Assembly (NCBI GenBank): GCA_036263155.1
Contig: DATAHN010000009.1
Location: 1-25,530, forward strand
DNA: 25,530 bases
DNA from: DASUBN01 sp036263155
GTDB lineage: Bacteria > Pseudomonadota > Gammaproteobacteria > Natronospirales > REEB76
Reading direction: 5' to 3'
The translations under genes and the position numbers were made by a program. This document shows positions 1 to 7,284 of this stretch, piece by piece. Position 1 is the first letter of the stretch. Each line of letters begins with the position of its first letter. The notes under the pieces were generated by a model. The model saw nothing but the letters and a program-made list of their open reading frames with translations, had not been told where the DNA came from and did not search any database.

Positions 1-234
1 GTCCATCTGCGGGCGCATCACGCCCTGGCTGGGGGAAGCCTTCTTGATCTCGGCGATCACCGCCGCCCGGCCGGCGGCTTGCGCGCTGCGCAACGCCCCC
101 AGGAAGTCCCGGGGCTCCGGCGCGGACCCGAGCTCGGCCCGAAGCTGCTTGAGCGGGCGCTCGGCGCTGCCCGCCGCCACTTCCTCGGCCTTCGCCTTGA
201 GGATGCGCTTCAGGATGTCTTGCGCGCCGCTCAT
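1..234 (-). CDS. trpC: Indole-3-glycerol phosphate synthase, N-terminal part (cut by window edge)
   Basis: The reading frame from an ATG at 234 runs off the left edge, giving the first 78 residues of a protein usually about 260 long. The end of the visible part carries VIAEIKKASPSQG, the conserved first beta-strand and Lys/Ser-Pro-Ser signature of TrpC, preceded by the usual helical N-terminal extension. TrpC closes the indole ring, converting carboxyphenylamino-deoxyribulose phosphate to indole-3-glycerol phosphate in cytoplasmic tryptophan synthesis. Its ATG overlaps the trpD stop in an ATGA junction (231-234), which implies translational coupling. It is the last visible gene of the trpEGDC run. 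The identification is firm; the missing part cannot be judged. Confidence 0.93.
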   Translation of the reverse strand, partial: MSGAQDILKRILKAKAEEVAAGSAERPLKQLRAELGSAPEPRDFLGALRSAQAAGRAAVIAEIKKASPSQGVMRPQMD

Positions 235-1241
235 CGCACGGCCTCGACGAACTCTTCCAGCTTGCGTGCGGCGGCGCCGTCCGCGAGGGTGGCCCGGGCC
301 CGCTCCACACCCTCGGCGAAGGAAGCCGCCACGTCCGCCGCGTAGAGCGCGGCGCCCGCGTTCAGCGCCAGCATGTCCCGCGCCGGGCCGGGCTCGTCGC
401 CGAGAGCGCGCTTCACCAACGCGAGGCTCGCCTGGGGGCCATCCACCTCCAGCGGATCCAGCGCCTGGCTCGCGATGCCGAAGTCCTCGGGGCGCACGGT
501 GTAGTTCCTGAGCCCGCCGTCCTTGAGTTCGCACACCTGCGTGGGCGCGGCGAGGCTGATCTCGTCCAGCCCGTCCTCGGAATGGATCACCAGCACGTGG
601 CGGCTGCCCAGGGAGCGCAGCACCTGGGCCAGCGGCTCGATCCAGCGCTGGGCGAACACGCCGAGCAACTGGTGCGGCGTGTTGGCGGGGTTGGTGAGGG
701 GGCCCAGCAGGTTGAACAGGGTGCGCGTGCCGAGCTCGCGGCGCGGCGCGGCCGCATAGCGCGCAGCCGGATGGTGCGCCGGGGCAAACATGAACCCCAG
801 GCCCACCTTCTCGATGCATTCCACCACCCGCTCCGGCGGCAGTTCCAGCGGCACGCCCATGGCTTCCAGGAGGTCCGCGCTGCCCGACTTGCTCGACATG
901 GAGCGGTTGCCGTGCTTCGCGACGCGCCCGCCGGCGGCGGCCACCACGAACGCGGCGGCGGTGGAGACGTTGAAGATGCGGCGGCCGTCGCCACCGGTGC
1001 CGCAGGTATCCACGAGGTTATGGGTATCCACCTTGACCGGCATGGCGAGCTCGCGCATCACGCGCGCGGCGGCGCTGATCTCCTCCACCGTCTCGCCCTT
1101 GGCGCGCAGGCCGGCGAGGAAGCCGCCGATCTGGATCGGCGTGGCGCCGCCGGTCATGATCTGGCGCATCACCGCCTGCATGGCCGCCTCATCGAGGTGC
1201 TGGCGGTCCACGATCTGGCTGATGGCGTCCTTGATGTCCAT
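231..1241 (-). CDS. trpD: Anthranilate phosphoribosyltransferase
   Basis: This 336-residue protein has the expected TrpD length. TrpD transfers phosphoribosyl from PRPP to anthranilate, the second committed step of tryptophan synthesis. Visible signatures are the glycine-rich DTCGTGGD loop at residues 78-85, NVSTAAAF at 91-98, KHGNRS at 109-114 and SKSGSAD at 117-123, all parts of the PRPP/anthranilate site, after a helical N-terminal domain. The start ATG lies 7 bases after the trpG stop and the stop overlaps the trpC ATG, so it sits inside a tightly packed operon. There is no fusion to TrpG, unlike the enteric trpGD fusion. Confidence 0.97.
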   Translation of the reverse strand: MDIKDAISQIVDRQHLDEAAMQAVMRQIMTGGATPIQIGGFLAGLRAKGETVEEISAAARVMRELAMPVKVDTHNLVDTCGTGGDGRRIFNVSTAAAFVVAAAGGRVAKHGNRSMSSKSGSADLLEAMGVPLELPPERVVECIEKVGLGFMFAPAHHPAARYAAAPRRELGTRTLFNLLGPLTNPANTPHQLLGVFAQRWIEPLAQVLRSLGSRHVLVIHSEDGLDEISLAAPTQVCELKDGGLRNYTVRPEDFGIASQALDPLEVDGPQASLALVKRALGDEPGPARDMLALNAGAALYAADVAASFAEGVERARATLADGAAARKLEEFVEAVR

Positions 1242-1248
1242 GCTCAGT

Positions 1249-1827
1249 TCACGGGTTCAGGAAGTTGCGGAGCAGATCATGACCGTGCTGGGTCAGGATC
1301 GACTCGGGATGGAACTGCACGCCCTCGATGGGCAGCGTCTTGTGCCGCACGCCCATGATCTCCTCCATCTCACCGGACTCGTCCTCGGTCCAGGCGGTGA
1401 CCTCCAGGCAGTCCGGCACCGAGTCCTTGGCGATGACCAGCGAATGGTAGCGCGTGGCCTCGAAGCCGTCCGGCAGGCCGCGGAACACCCCCTTGCCTGA
1501 GTGGCGGATGCGCGAGACCTTGCCGTGCATCACCTGGCCCGCGTGCACGATGCGCCCGCCGAAGGCCTGGCCGATGGCCTGGTGGCCGAGGCAGACGCCC
1601 AGGATCGGCAGCCGCCCGCCCAGCTCCTTCACGAGGTCGAGGCAGATGCCTGCCTCGTTGGGCGTGCAGGGCCCCGGCGAGAGCACGACGCCCTTGGGTC
1701 CCATGGCGGCGACGTCCGAGACGCCCAGCGCGTCGTTGCGGCGCACCTCCACCTCCGCGCCCAGCTCGCCCAGGTATTGCACCAGGTTGTAGGTGAAGGA
1801 ATCGTAGTTATCGATCATCAGGATCAT
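1249..1827 (-). CDS. trpG: Anthranilate synthase component II (glutamine amidotransferase)
   Basis: This 192-residue class I glutamine amidotransferase has the normal length of a stand-alone TrpG. It supplies ammonia from glutamine to TrpE. The nucleophile elbow GVCLGHQ places the catalytic Cys at residue 79, and QFHPESI supplies His173 and Glu175 of the triad. The N-terminus MILMIDNYDSFTYNLVQYLG and the LSPGPCTPNEAG oxyanion strand are typical. The close relative PabA uses the same fold and can be shared with folate synthesis. Position between trpE and trpD favours TrpG, but dual use cannot be excluded. Its start overlaps the trpE stop in an ATGA (1824-1827). Confidence 0.96.
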   Translation of the reverse strand: MILMIDNYDSFTYNLVQYLGELGAEVEVRRNDALGVSDVAAMGPKGVVLSPGPCTPNEAGICLDLVKELGGRLPILGVCLGHQAIGQAFGGRIVHAGQVMHGKVSRIRHSGKGVFRGLPDGFEATRYHSLVIAKDSVPDCLEVTAWTEDESGEMEEIMGVRHKTLPIEGVQFHPESILTQHGHDLLRNFLNP

Positions 1828-3302
1828 ACGGAACCCCTGCCACCCTCAGCCCGGGTCATCTCTATAGCGTGGAGCAAAGCCCTGGCCTTGTTCAGGGTCT
1901 CATGCCACTCGTTCTCCGGCACCGAATCATGCACGATGCCGGCCCCCGCCTGCACGTGCAGCCGCCCATCCTTGATGACGGCGGTGCGGATCGCGATGGC
2001 CGTGTCCAGGTTGCCGTTCCAGCCGAGGTAGCCCACGGCGCCGGAATAGATGCCCCGCTCCGAGGGCTCCAGCTCGCGGATGATCTCCAGCGCCCGCACC
2101 TTGGGCGCGCCGCTCACGGTGCCGGCCGGGAAGCAGGCCTTGAGCACCTCCAGCGGCCCGAGGCCGGCCTTCAGGCGTCCCCGCACCTCCGAGACGATGT
2201 GCATCACGTGGGAGTAGCGCTCGATCACCATGCGGTCCGAGAGGCGCACGCTGCCGGTCTCTGCCACCCGGCCCACGTCGTTGCGCCCCAGGTCCACCAG
2301 CATCACGTGCTCCGCCCGCTCCTTGGCGTCCGCCAAAAGGTCCTCGGCCAGCCGGTCGTCCTCCTCCGGCGTACGGCCGCGCGGGCGCGTGCCGGCGATG
2401 GGGCGCAGCGTCACCTCGCCGTCCTCCACCCGCACCAGCACCTCCGGCGATGAGCCGGTCACCTGGAACGTGCCGAAATCCAGGTGGTACATGTAGGGCG
2501 AGGGATTCATGACGCGCAGGGCCCGGTACACGTCCAGGGCTGAACCGGAGAACGGCGCCGACAGGCGCTGTGACAGCACCACCTGGAACGCGTCGCCGGC
2601 ACGGATGTAGCCGCGCACCTTCTCCACCGCGCGGCAGAAATCCGCCACCTCGAAGCTGGAATGGAACTGGCCCGCGCTGCTGCCGGCGTAGCCTGCGCGC
2701 GAAGGGTAGCGGGCCGGGCCGCGCAGCCGCGAGGTGAGGTCCTCGAGGCGCCGCTCGGCGCGCTGCAGCGCGTCCGGCTGCGCCGGGTCCGCGTGCACCA
2801 CGATCTGCACCGTGCCGCGCAGGTTGTCGAAGACCACCAGTTCCTCGGCCAGCATCAGGCAGATGTCCGGGCAGCCGAGCTCGTCGCTCGCCACCGCGTC
2901 CGCGAGCTGCGGCTCGATGTAACCCACGGCCTCGTGGCCGAAGTAGCCCACGAGGCCGCCGCTGAAGCGCGGCAGGCCGGGCATCACCGGCACGCGGAAC
3001 CGCGTGCGGAACGCCTCCAGCGCCGCGAACGGCTCCTCCGATATCTGCTCCCAGCCCGAGGCGGTCTGCACCCGGGACACGCCGTCACGCACCGTGAACA
3101 GCGCGGCGGCGGTGAGCCCGATGATGGAGTAGCGGCCCCAGGTCTCGCCGCCCTGCACCGATTCCAGGAGGAAGGTGTGGGGCGCGTTCGCGAGCTTGAG
3201 ATAGGTGCTGAGAGGGGTGTCGAGGTCCGCGAGCAGCTCGCGCACCACGGGGATGCGGTTGTAGCCGGCGGCCTTTAAGGCGTCAAAGCGCTGTTGGTCC
3301 AT
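1824..3302 (-). CDS. trpE: Anthranilate synthase component I
   Basis: This 492-residue chorismate-utilising enzyme makes anthranilate from chorismate with TrpG. The N-terminal domain has LLESVQGGETWGRYS near residues 45-60, the region that forms the tryptophan feedback site in characterised TrpE proteins. The C-terminal catalytic domain shows IAGTRPRGR, LVDLGRNDVGRV, FPAGTVSGAPKVRA and VQAGAGIVHDSVPE, all standard. It is more likely TrpE than PabB because of the LLES motif and the trpG/trpD context. The ATG at 3302 has a weak AGGG-type ribosome site about 10 bases upstream. It is preceded by a short Trp-containing leader ORF (3355-3423), so attenuation control is likely. Confidence 0.97.
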   Translation of the reverse strand: MDQQRFDALKAAGYNRIPVVRELLADLDTPLSTYLKLANAPHTFLLESVQGGETWGRYSIIGLTAAALFTVRDGVSRVQTASGWEQISEEPFAALEAFRTRFRVPVMPGLPRFSGGLVGYFGHEAVGYIEPQLADAVASDELGCPDICLMLAEELVVFDNLRGTVQIVVHADPAQPDALQRAERRLEDLTSRLRGPARYPSRAGYAGSSAGQFHSSFEVADFCRAVEKVRGYIRAGDAFQVVLSQRLSAPFSGSALDVYRALRVMNPSPYMYHLDFGTFQVTGSSPEVLVRVEDGEVTLRPIAGTRPRGRTPEEDDRLAEDLLADAKERAEHVMLVDLGRNDVGRVAETGSVRLSDRMVIERYSHVMHIVSEVRGRLKAGLGPLEVLKACFPAGTVSGAPKVRALEIIRELEPSERGIYSGAVGYLGWNGNLDTAIAIRTAVIKDGRLHVQAGAGIVHDSVPENEWHETLNKARALLHAIEMTRAEGGRGSV

Positions 3303-3455
3303 GGGACGGTCACCCTGAGAGACGGAGGTTGCGATACGGCACGACGCGGACGCGTCAGCGCCATCGCCAGCTGTGGCGCGAGGCCGCGACTGCTCCGTTG
3401 CTCAGGAAGACCGTGGAAGACATGTGTTTATGCCCCTTCGAACCGAGCCAAGACA
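3303..3455 (-). promoter_or_regulatory. trpE leader / attenuator region
   Basis: This 153-base gap between gph and trpE carries the leader ORF. Minus-strand pairing options seen by eye are: a 6-bp stem around the Trp codons (3358-3363 with 3374-3379); a 5-bp stem with 4-base loop (3343-3347 with 3352-3356); ACGGTC at 3409-3414 with GACCGT at 3306-3311 next to the trpE start; and ACGGAG at 3393-3398 with CTCCGT at 3322-3327. The last two could hold the leader start region against the trpE initiation region. No GC-stem plus U-run intrinsic terminator is visible, so control may be translational or Rho-dependent. Mechanism is inference. Confidence 0.55.
3355..3423 (-). CDS. trpL: Putative trp operon leader peptide (attenuator)
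   Basis: This 22-codon ORF (ATG 3421-3423, TGA 3355-3357) lies between gph and trpE. It encodes MSSTVFLSNGAVAASRHS followed by Trp-Arg-Trp-Arg and stop. The two TGG codons are at 3367-3369 and 3361-3363, just before the stop, as in known trp leader peptides. AAGGGG at 3433-3438 lies 9 bases upstream of the ATG, a better ribosome site than that of trpE itself. The Trp codons sit in a possible hairpin (3358-3379), and a second hairpin (3343-3356) overlaps the stop codon. By analogy with other trp leaders, ribosome stalling at these codons would report tryptophan shortage. This is too short for homology to help; position and codon content are the evidence. Confidence 0.75.
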   Translation of the reverse strand: MSSTVFLSNGAVAASRHSWRWR

Positions 3456-4145
3456 TTAACGGCTGGCCGCGGCAGGGGCAAGCCCCGCGAGCCAGGCCGG
3501 CAGGTCCGCCAGGCTGTCGAGTTCCACCTCCGCGCCCAGCGCCAGGAGGTCCTCGTCCTGCCGGTAACCGTAGGACACCGCCACCGCGCGGAAGCCCGCG
3601 GCCCGGGCCCCCAATATGTCGGCCCGCGAATCTCCCACCATGCAGCTCAGGGCGGCCGCGACGCCTACCCGCTCCGCCGCGAGCAAGAGCGGGCGCGGAT
3701 CGGGCTTCAGGGCCGGCACCGTGTCGCCGCTCACCACCGTGTCGAAGCGGCCGCGTATGCCGAGCCGATCCAGCAGGGGCTCCGTGAACTCGGCGGACTT
3801 GTTGGTGACGCAGGCGAGGCGGCAGCGGCCCGCGAGCGCGTCGAGCGCCGCTTGCGCGCCGGGATAGAGACGGGTGTCCACGCACACTTCCGCCGCGTAG
3901 AAACGCCGGAACGCGGCCCGCGCGTCCGCCAGGAGCTCCTCGTCCGGCTCGCCGTCCAGCTTGCCGGTGAGCGCGCGCTTCAGGAGCTTGGTGAGCCCCT
4001 CGCCCACCCAGCCCTTCACCTGCTGCACGCCATAGGAGCGCTGGCCCAGGGACTCGAGCGCCTTGTCCACGGCGCGCGCGATGTCCGCGGCGCTGTCCAC
4101 CAGCGTGCCGTCCAGGTCGAACGCTACTAACTTTATCGGGGTCAT
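3456..4145 (-). CDS. gph: Phosphoglycolate phosphatase (HAD family)
   Basis: This 229-residue HAD hydrolase starts at the ATG at 4145. An upstream in-frame start at 4193 would lie inside a repeat and add a non-family extension. HAD motif I is FDLDGTLVDS with Asp10 and Asp12, motif II is the Thr in ACVTNKS, motif III is the Lys in LKPDPRP, and motif IV is MVGDSRADI. The helical cap lies between motifs I and II. Gph dephosphorylates 2-phosphoglycolate. In gammaproteobacteria rpe-gph-trpE neighbourhoods are common, supporting the call over other HAD phosphatases. The A of its start codon is the last base of the 4145-4272 repeat, and no clear ribosome site precedes it. Confidence 0.88.
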   Translation of the reverse strand: MTPIKLVAFDLDGTLVDSAADIARAVDKALESLGQRSYGVQQVKGWVGEGLTKLLKRALTGKLDGEPDEELLADARAAFRRFYAAEVCVDTRLYPGAQAALDALAGRCRLACVTNKSAEFTEPLLDRLGIRGRFDTVVSGDTVPALKPDPRPLLLAAERVGVAAALSCMVGDSRADILGARAAGFRAVAVSYGYRQDEDLLALGAEVELDSLADLPAWLAGLAPAAASR

Positions 4146-4272
4146 CTCAAAGCTGCTGCGCTTGGCATAACTGCGTTGTGGTCCGGCTCGCAATCCTCAC
4201 GTACACCGGAAGTACGCTCCGGTTGCTCGCCGTCCCACGCCTTGTTCTGCCTTCGCTCGCGACGCTTTGAGA
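4145..4272. repeat. Intergenic structured repeat, copy A
   Basis: This 128-bp element between rpe and gph is bounded by perfect 8-bp inverted ends TCTCAAAG (4145-4152) and CTTTGAGA (4265-4272). Inside are the conserved blocks AAGCTGCTGCGCT and GCCTTCGCTCGCGACGCTT shared with copy B, and a central stem CGTAC (4200-4204) / GTACG (4212-4216). It lacks any ORF of note. It probably belongs to a dispersed REP/MITE-like family; family name unknown to me. It is read in the transcript joining rpe to gph. Confidence 0.8.
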
Positions 4273-4302
4273 CGTCTTCTTGTGCAGACTGCGGTGCAGA
4301 CG

Positions 4303-4974
4303 TCAAGACTTGGCGCGAGACAGCTCCTCGCGCATCTGCTTTATCACCGCGCCGTAGTCCTGGGCGCCGAAGATGGCCGAGCCCGCCACGAAGGTGTCGG
4401 CGCCGGCGGCGGCGATCTCGCGGATGTTGTCCGCCTTCACCCCGCCGTCGATCTCCAGGCGGATCTCGCGGCCTGACTTGTTGATGAGGGCCCTGGCTTC
4501 GCGCAGCTTGTCCAGGCTGGCGCGGATGAAGGACTGGCCGCCGAAGCCCGGATTCACGGACATGATGAGCACCATGTCCAGCTTGTCCATCACGTGCTTC
4601 ATGTAATCGAGGGGCGTCGCCGGGTTGAACACCAGGCCCGCCTTGCAGCCCTGGTCGTGGATCAGCGCGAGGGTGCGGTCCACGTGCTCGCTCGCCTCGG
4701 GATGGAAGGTGATGTAGGTGGCGCCGGCCTTGGCGAAGTCCGGCACGATGCGATCCACTGGCTTCACCATCAGGTGCACGTCGATGGGCGCCTTGACCCC
4801 ATGCTTGCGCAGCGCCTCGCACACCACCGGGCCGATGGTGAGGTTCGGCACGTAATGGTTGTCCATCACGTCGAAGTGCACCATGTCCGCGCCGGCCTTG
4901 AGCACGGCATCCACTTCGTCGCCCAGGCGAGCGAAGTCAGCGGAAAGGATGGAGGGGGCGATGAGGTGGGGCAT
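4303..4974 (-). CDS. rpe: Ribulose-phosphate 3-epimerase
   Basis: This TIM-barrel protein of about 224 residues interconverts ribulose 5-phosphate and xylulose 5-phosphate in the pentose phosphate pathway. It starts with the near-invariant LIAPSILSADFARLG. HFDVMDNHYVPN carries metal-binding His and catalytic Asp, followed by HLMV, MSVNPGFGGQSF and the IDGGV loop with the second catalytic Asp. I chose the ATG at 4974, which gives the usual length; ATG 4980 and a start at 5004 are also in frame and none has a clear ribosome site. It lies upstream of gph, separated by repeat copy A and about 30 bases more, and is divergent from the CopD-like gene. Confidence 0.95.
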   Translation of the reverse strand: MPHLIAPSILSADFARLGDEVDAVLKAGADMVHFDVMDNHYVPNLTIGPVVCEALRKHGVKAPIDVHLMVKPVDRIVPDFAKAGATYITFHPEASEHVDRTLALIHDQGCKAGLVFNPATPLDYMKHVMDKLDMVLIMSVNPGFGGQSFIRASLDKLREARALINKSGREIRLEIDGGVKADNIREIAAAGADTFVAGSAIFGAQDYGAVIKQMREELSRAKS

Positions 4975-4988
4975 TCCCATGGGGGCAC

Positions 4989-5017
4989 ACTTTAACTTAA
5001 TCACCGGGGGTTTTCAG
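4989..5017 (-). promoter_or_regulatory. Possible rpe promoter
   Basis: On the minus strand CTGAAA (5012-5017) and TAAAGT (4989-4994) are separated by 17 bases, matching the sigma70 hexamers at 4 of 6 positions each. If used, transcription would begin only a few bases before the rpe start, making it nearly leaderless, which weakens the call. Confidence 0.25.
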
Positions 5018-5065
5018 CCGCGGGGTGCTATCCTCCCCTCGCACGGCAAACAAGAGGTATCCCCC

Positions 5066-5530
5066 ATGCCGGTCGTCGCCATCACCCTGCATATCCTCGC
5101 CGTCATCGTCTGGGTCGGCGGCATGTTCTTCGCCTACCTCGCCGCCCGCCCGGTGCTGGCGGAGCTGGAGACCCTGCTCCGGGCCCGCATCTGGGCCGGG
5201 TTCTTCCGCCGCTTCTTCCCCTGGGTGTGGACCGCCATCGTGGTGCTGCTGGCGAGCGGCATCTACATGGTGTTCAACAGCTTCGACGGCTTCGCCCATG
5301 CGCCCCTGTTCGTGAACCTGATGATGGGGCTGGGCGTGCTGATGATGGCACTGTTCGGCCACATCAACTCCGTCCCCTATCCGCGCCTCAAGCAGGCGGT
5401 GGAAGCCAAGGACGTGGAACAGGCGCTGAAGGCCATGGGGCAGATCCGGCAGGTGATGGGCCTGAACCTCGCGCTCGGCATCATCGTGGTGCTCATCGCG
5501 ATGTCTGGGGCTTACCTTTCCTCCGACTAA
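5066..5530 (+). CDS. CopD-like integral membrane protein
   Basis: This 154-residue protein has four predicted membrane helices: residues about 3-22, 48-68, 75-95 and 130-150. The first holds LHILAVIVWVGGMFF, with the His and Trp-x-Gly-Gly arrangement seen in the CopD (copper resistance D) domain family and related haem/copper-type four-helix membrane proteins. The ATG at 5066 is preceded by GAGGT eight bases upstream, and an extended -10-like TGCTATCCT lies near 5027-5035. It stands alone and is divergent from rpe. Its stop overlaps that of the methyltransferase on the other strand. No copper-resistance neighbours are present, so a copper role is not supported; function is unknown. Confidence 0.75.
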   Translation: MPVVAITLHILAVIVWVGGMFFAYLAARPVLAELETLLRARIWAGFFRRFFPWVWTAIVVLLASGIYMVFNSFDGFAHAPLFVNLMMGLGVLMMALFGHINSVPYPRLKQAVEAKDVEQALKAMGQIRQVMGLNLALGIIVVLIAMSGAYLSSD

Positions 5531-6237
5531 CGCGGCTTCCAAGCCACCAAGTTGACGAGCGTCTCCACACGCTGCCCATGGGGCGGCGGCTTCCTGATGT
5601 GCAACGTCTCCAGGAGGCCGAAGTCCGCGGCACGGCTCCACCACAGGTAAGGGTAGGAGACGTTCGCCTCGCCGAACTCGAAGCCGGCGCGGCGCACCAT
5701 GTCCAGGTACTCCTCGGCGGTGTGCTGCATGTGCATGGGGTGGCGGAAGAACAGCCGGATCACCCAGGAGTGGATGTAGGCCTTGGTGGACTCGGCGACG
5801 AGCAGCAGGCCGCCGGGTCTCAGCAGCCGGTTGAACTCCCGGAGCGTCTCCTCCTGCCGCACCAGGTGGTGCAGGGTCTGGTGGCAGAAAATGAGGTCCA
5901 CGCTCGCATCCGGCAGCGGGATGGCGGCGCAGTCCGCCTCCATGAGCTCCGGCGCGAGGCCGAACTTCGCGGCCTCGACCCGCGCCGCCTCCAGGCCGTG
6001 GCTGTCCACGTCGGTACCGATCAGGCGCCTGGGCTTGAAGCGTTCCGCCAAGGGCTGCAGCGCCCGGCCCTGGCCGCAGCCCGCGTCCAGCACCGTGTCG
6101 AACTGCGCGCCCGGCTGCGGCAGCAGCCGCGCCAGGTCCTTGAGCGCGCGCTCCACCACGTGGCGTTTCCAGGTGAACGTGCCGAGGAACCAGAAGCCGA
6201 CGCGGCTCTCCTCGACGTAGTCTTGCGGCTTCTCCAT
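5527..6237 (-). CDS. SAM-dependent class I methyltransferase
   Basis: This 236-residue Rossmann-fold methyltransferase has motif I VLDAGCGQGRALQPL near residues 50-64, motif II IGTDVDSHGLE, the adenine-binding MEADCAAIPLPDASVDLI segment, and a post-motif RLLRPGGLLLVAE. This is the Methyltransf_11/25 pattern seen in UbiE-like and many small-molecule enzymes. The C-terminal part (PHPMHMQHTAEEYLDMVRRAGF-type region and the aromatic-rich YPYLWWSRAADFG) does not identify a substrate. The ATG at 6237 was preferred over a TTG at 6267. It converges on the CopD-like gene, with stops overlapping by 3 bases. The substrate is unknown. Confidence 0.82.
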   Translation of the reverse strand: MEKPQDYVEESRVGFWFLGTFTWKRHVVERALKDLARLLPQPGAQFDTVLDAGCGQGRALQPLAERFKPRRLIGTDVDSHGLEAARVEAAKFGLAPELMEADCAAIPLPDASVDLIFCHQTLHHLVRQEETLREFNRLLRPGGLLLVAESTKAYIHSWVIRLFFRHPMHMQHTAEEYLDMVRRAGFEFGEANVSYPYLWWSRAADFGLLETLHIRKPPPHGQRVETLVNLVAWKPR

Positions 6238-6285
6238 GTGACTCTTACCCTTCCCTAAGATCACCAACTAAATTCTACAAGCCCC

Positions 6286-6414
6286 CTCAGAAGCGTCGCG
6301 AGCGAAGGCCGGGCTAGGCGCGCGAGGCGAGCAGGAGGGAGTGCACTCTTAGGTGCATGACCGACTGCGAGCCCGAAGCGCAACAACGCCCTGCCGAGCG
6401 CAGCAGCTTCTGAG
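6286..6414. repeat. Intergenic structured repeat, copy B
   Basis: This 129-bp element is bounded by perfect inverted ends CTCAGAAG (6286-6293) and CTTCTGAG (6407-6414). It is the same family as copy A but in the opposite orientation: the complement carries AAGCTGCTGCGCT, GGCTCGCA, TGCTCGCC and GCCTTCGCTCGCGACGCTT in the same order. The central stem is TGCAC (6342-6346) / GTGCA (6353-6357). It begins immediately after the djlA stop codon (6415-6417, minus strand) and fills most of the gap to the methyltransferase gene. Confidence 0.8.
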
Positions 6415-7209
6415 CTATTTTATCCCGCGGGAAGACTTGATCAGGTCGTACGCGACATTGATCTGCTGCACCTTCTCCTGGGCCAGCTTGATCATGTTCT
6501 CCGGCAGGCCGCGCGCCACCAGCTTGTCCGGGTGGTTCTCCTTCATCAGGCGCCGGTAGGCGGTCTTGATCTCCGCGTCCGTGGCAGTGGCCGCGACGCC
6601 CAGCGTCTGGTAGGCGGCGCCGAGCTCGTCCCGGCGCGCCTCCGGGCTGCGGCTGCCGGCGTCGCGCCGGAAGCGCGCCTGGGCGCGGATGAACTGCTCG
6701 TATTGGTTGAGCTCGTACACCGAGATGCCGAGCAGCGCGCAGATGCGCTCCAGCACCGCGCGCTCCGCCGGGTGCACGGTGCCGTCCGCCATGGCCGCGT
6801 GCAGCTGGATCTGCAGGAACATGCCGAGGAGATCGTGGCGCCCGTGGCAGGCGACCCTCAGCGCCTTGAGCTCCGCGTCCAGGTCGAAGTCCGGCAGCTT
6901 GCCGCGGTTGAACTGCTCGACGGCGGCCTGGCGCTGCGTCTCGTCCAGGTTCATGTGCGCCATCACGTTGCGCGCCGCCTGGATCTCGTCCGGCGACACC
7001 ACGCCGTCGGCCTTGGCCACGTGCCCCATCACCGCGAAGGTGGCCTCGAAGAACGCCTGCTGCGAGCGCGCCGAGTCGTGGCCGCTCCAGCCGCCGCGGG
7101 ACACGCCCACGGAGACACTCTGGCCGAGCATGGCGCCGATGATGGCACCCAGGGGGCCGCCGAGGAGGAAGCCGATCACCGCCCCGATGAGCAGGCCGAC
7201 GAGGTTCAT
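6415..7209 (-). CDS. djlA: Membrane-anchored DnaJ-like co-chaperone DjlA
   Basis: This 264-residue protein shows the three-part DjlA layout. A glycine-rich N-terminal membrane segment (residues 3-30) resembles the dimerising DjlA helix. A TerB-like helical domain (about 48-165) has two acidic repeats, KADGVVSPDE at 66-75 and ADGTVHPAER at 141-150. A C-terminal J domain (about 200-264) carries HPD at 226-228, the DnaK-stimulating motif. DjlA is a type III inner-membrane co-chaperone that stimulates DnaK and is linked to envelope stress and capsule induction in enterics. It is divergent from purC with a 75-base gap, and copy B of the repeat follows its stop directly. Confidence 0.92.
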   Translation of the reverse strand: MNLVGLLIGAVIGFLLGGPLGAIIGAMLGQSVSVGVSRGGWSGHDSARSQQAFFEATFAVMGHVAKADGVVSPDEIQAARNVMAHMNLDETQRQAAVEQFNRGKLPDFDLDAELKALRVACHGRHDLLGMFLQIQLHAAMADGTVHPAERAVLERICALLGISVYELNQYEQFIRAQARFRRDAGSRSPEARRDELGAAYQTLGVAATATDAEIKTAYRRLMKENHPDKLVARGLPENMIKLAQEKVQQINVAYDLIKSSRGIK

Positions 7210-7284
7210 GCGTGGTTTTCCCGGAGGATTACTTCAAGCTGATGCATATGGCAAGATACGCGCACTTCAAGTGCTGGATTCCCC

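Noticed and set aside
3303..3360. Classic Rho-independent attenuator before trpE
   Set aside because: Short stems exist but no U-run follows any of them, so I did not call a terminator.
4146..4193. Longer gph start at 4193
   Set aside because: The extra 16 residues are translated from repeat copy A and precede the normal HAD N-terminus.
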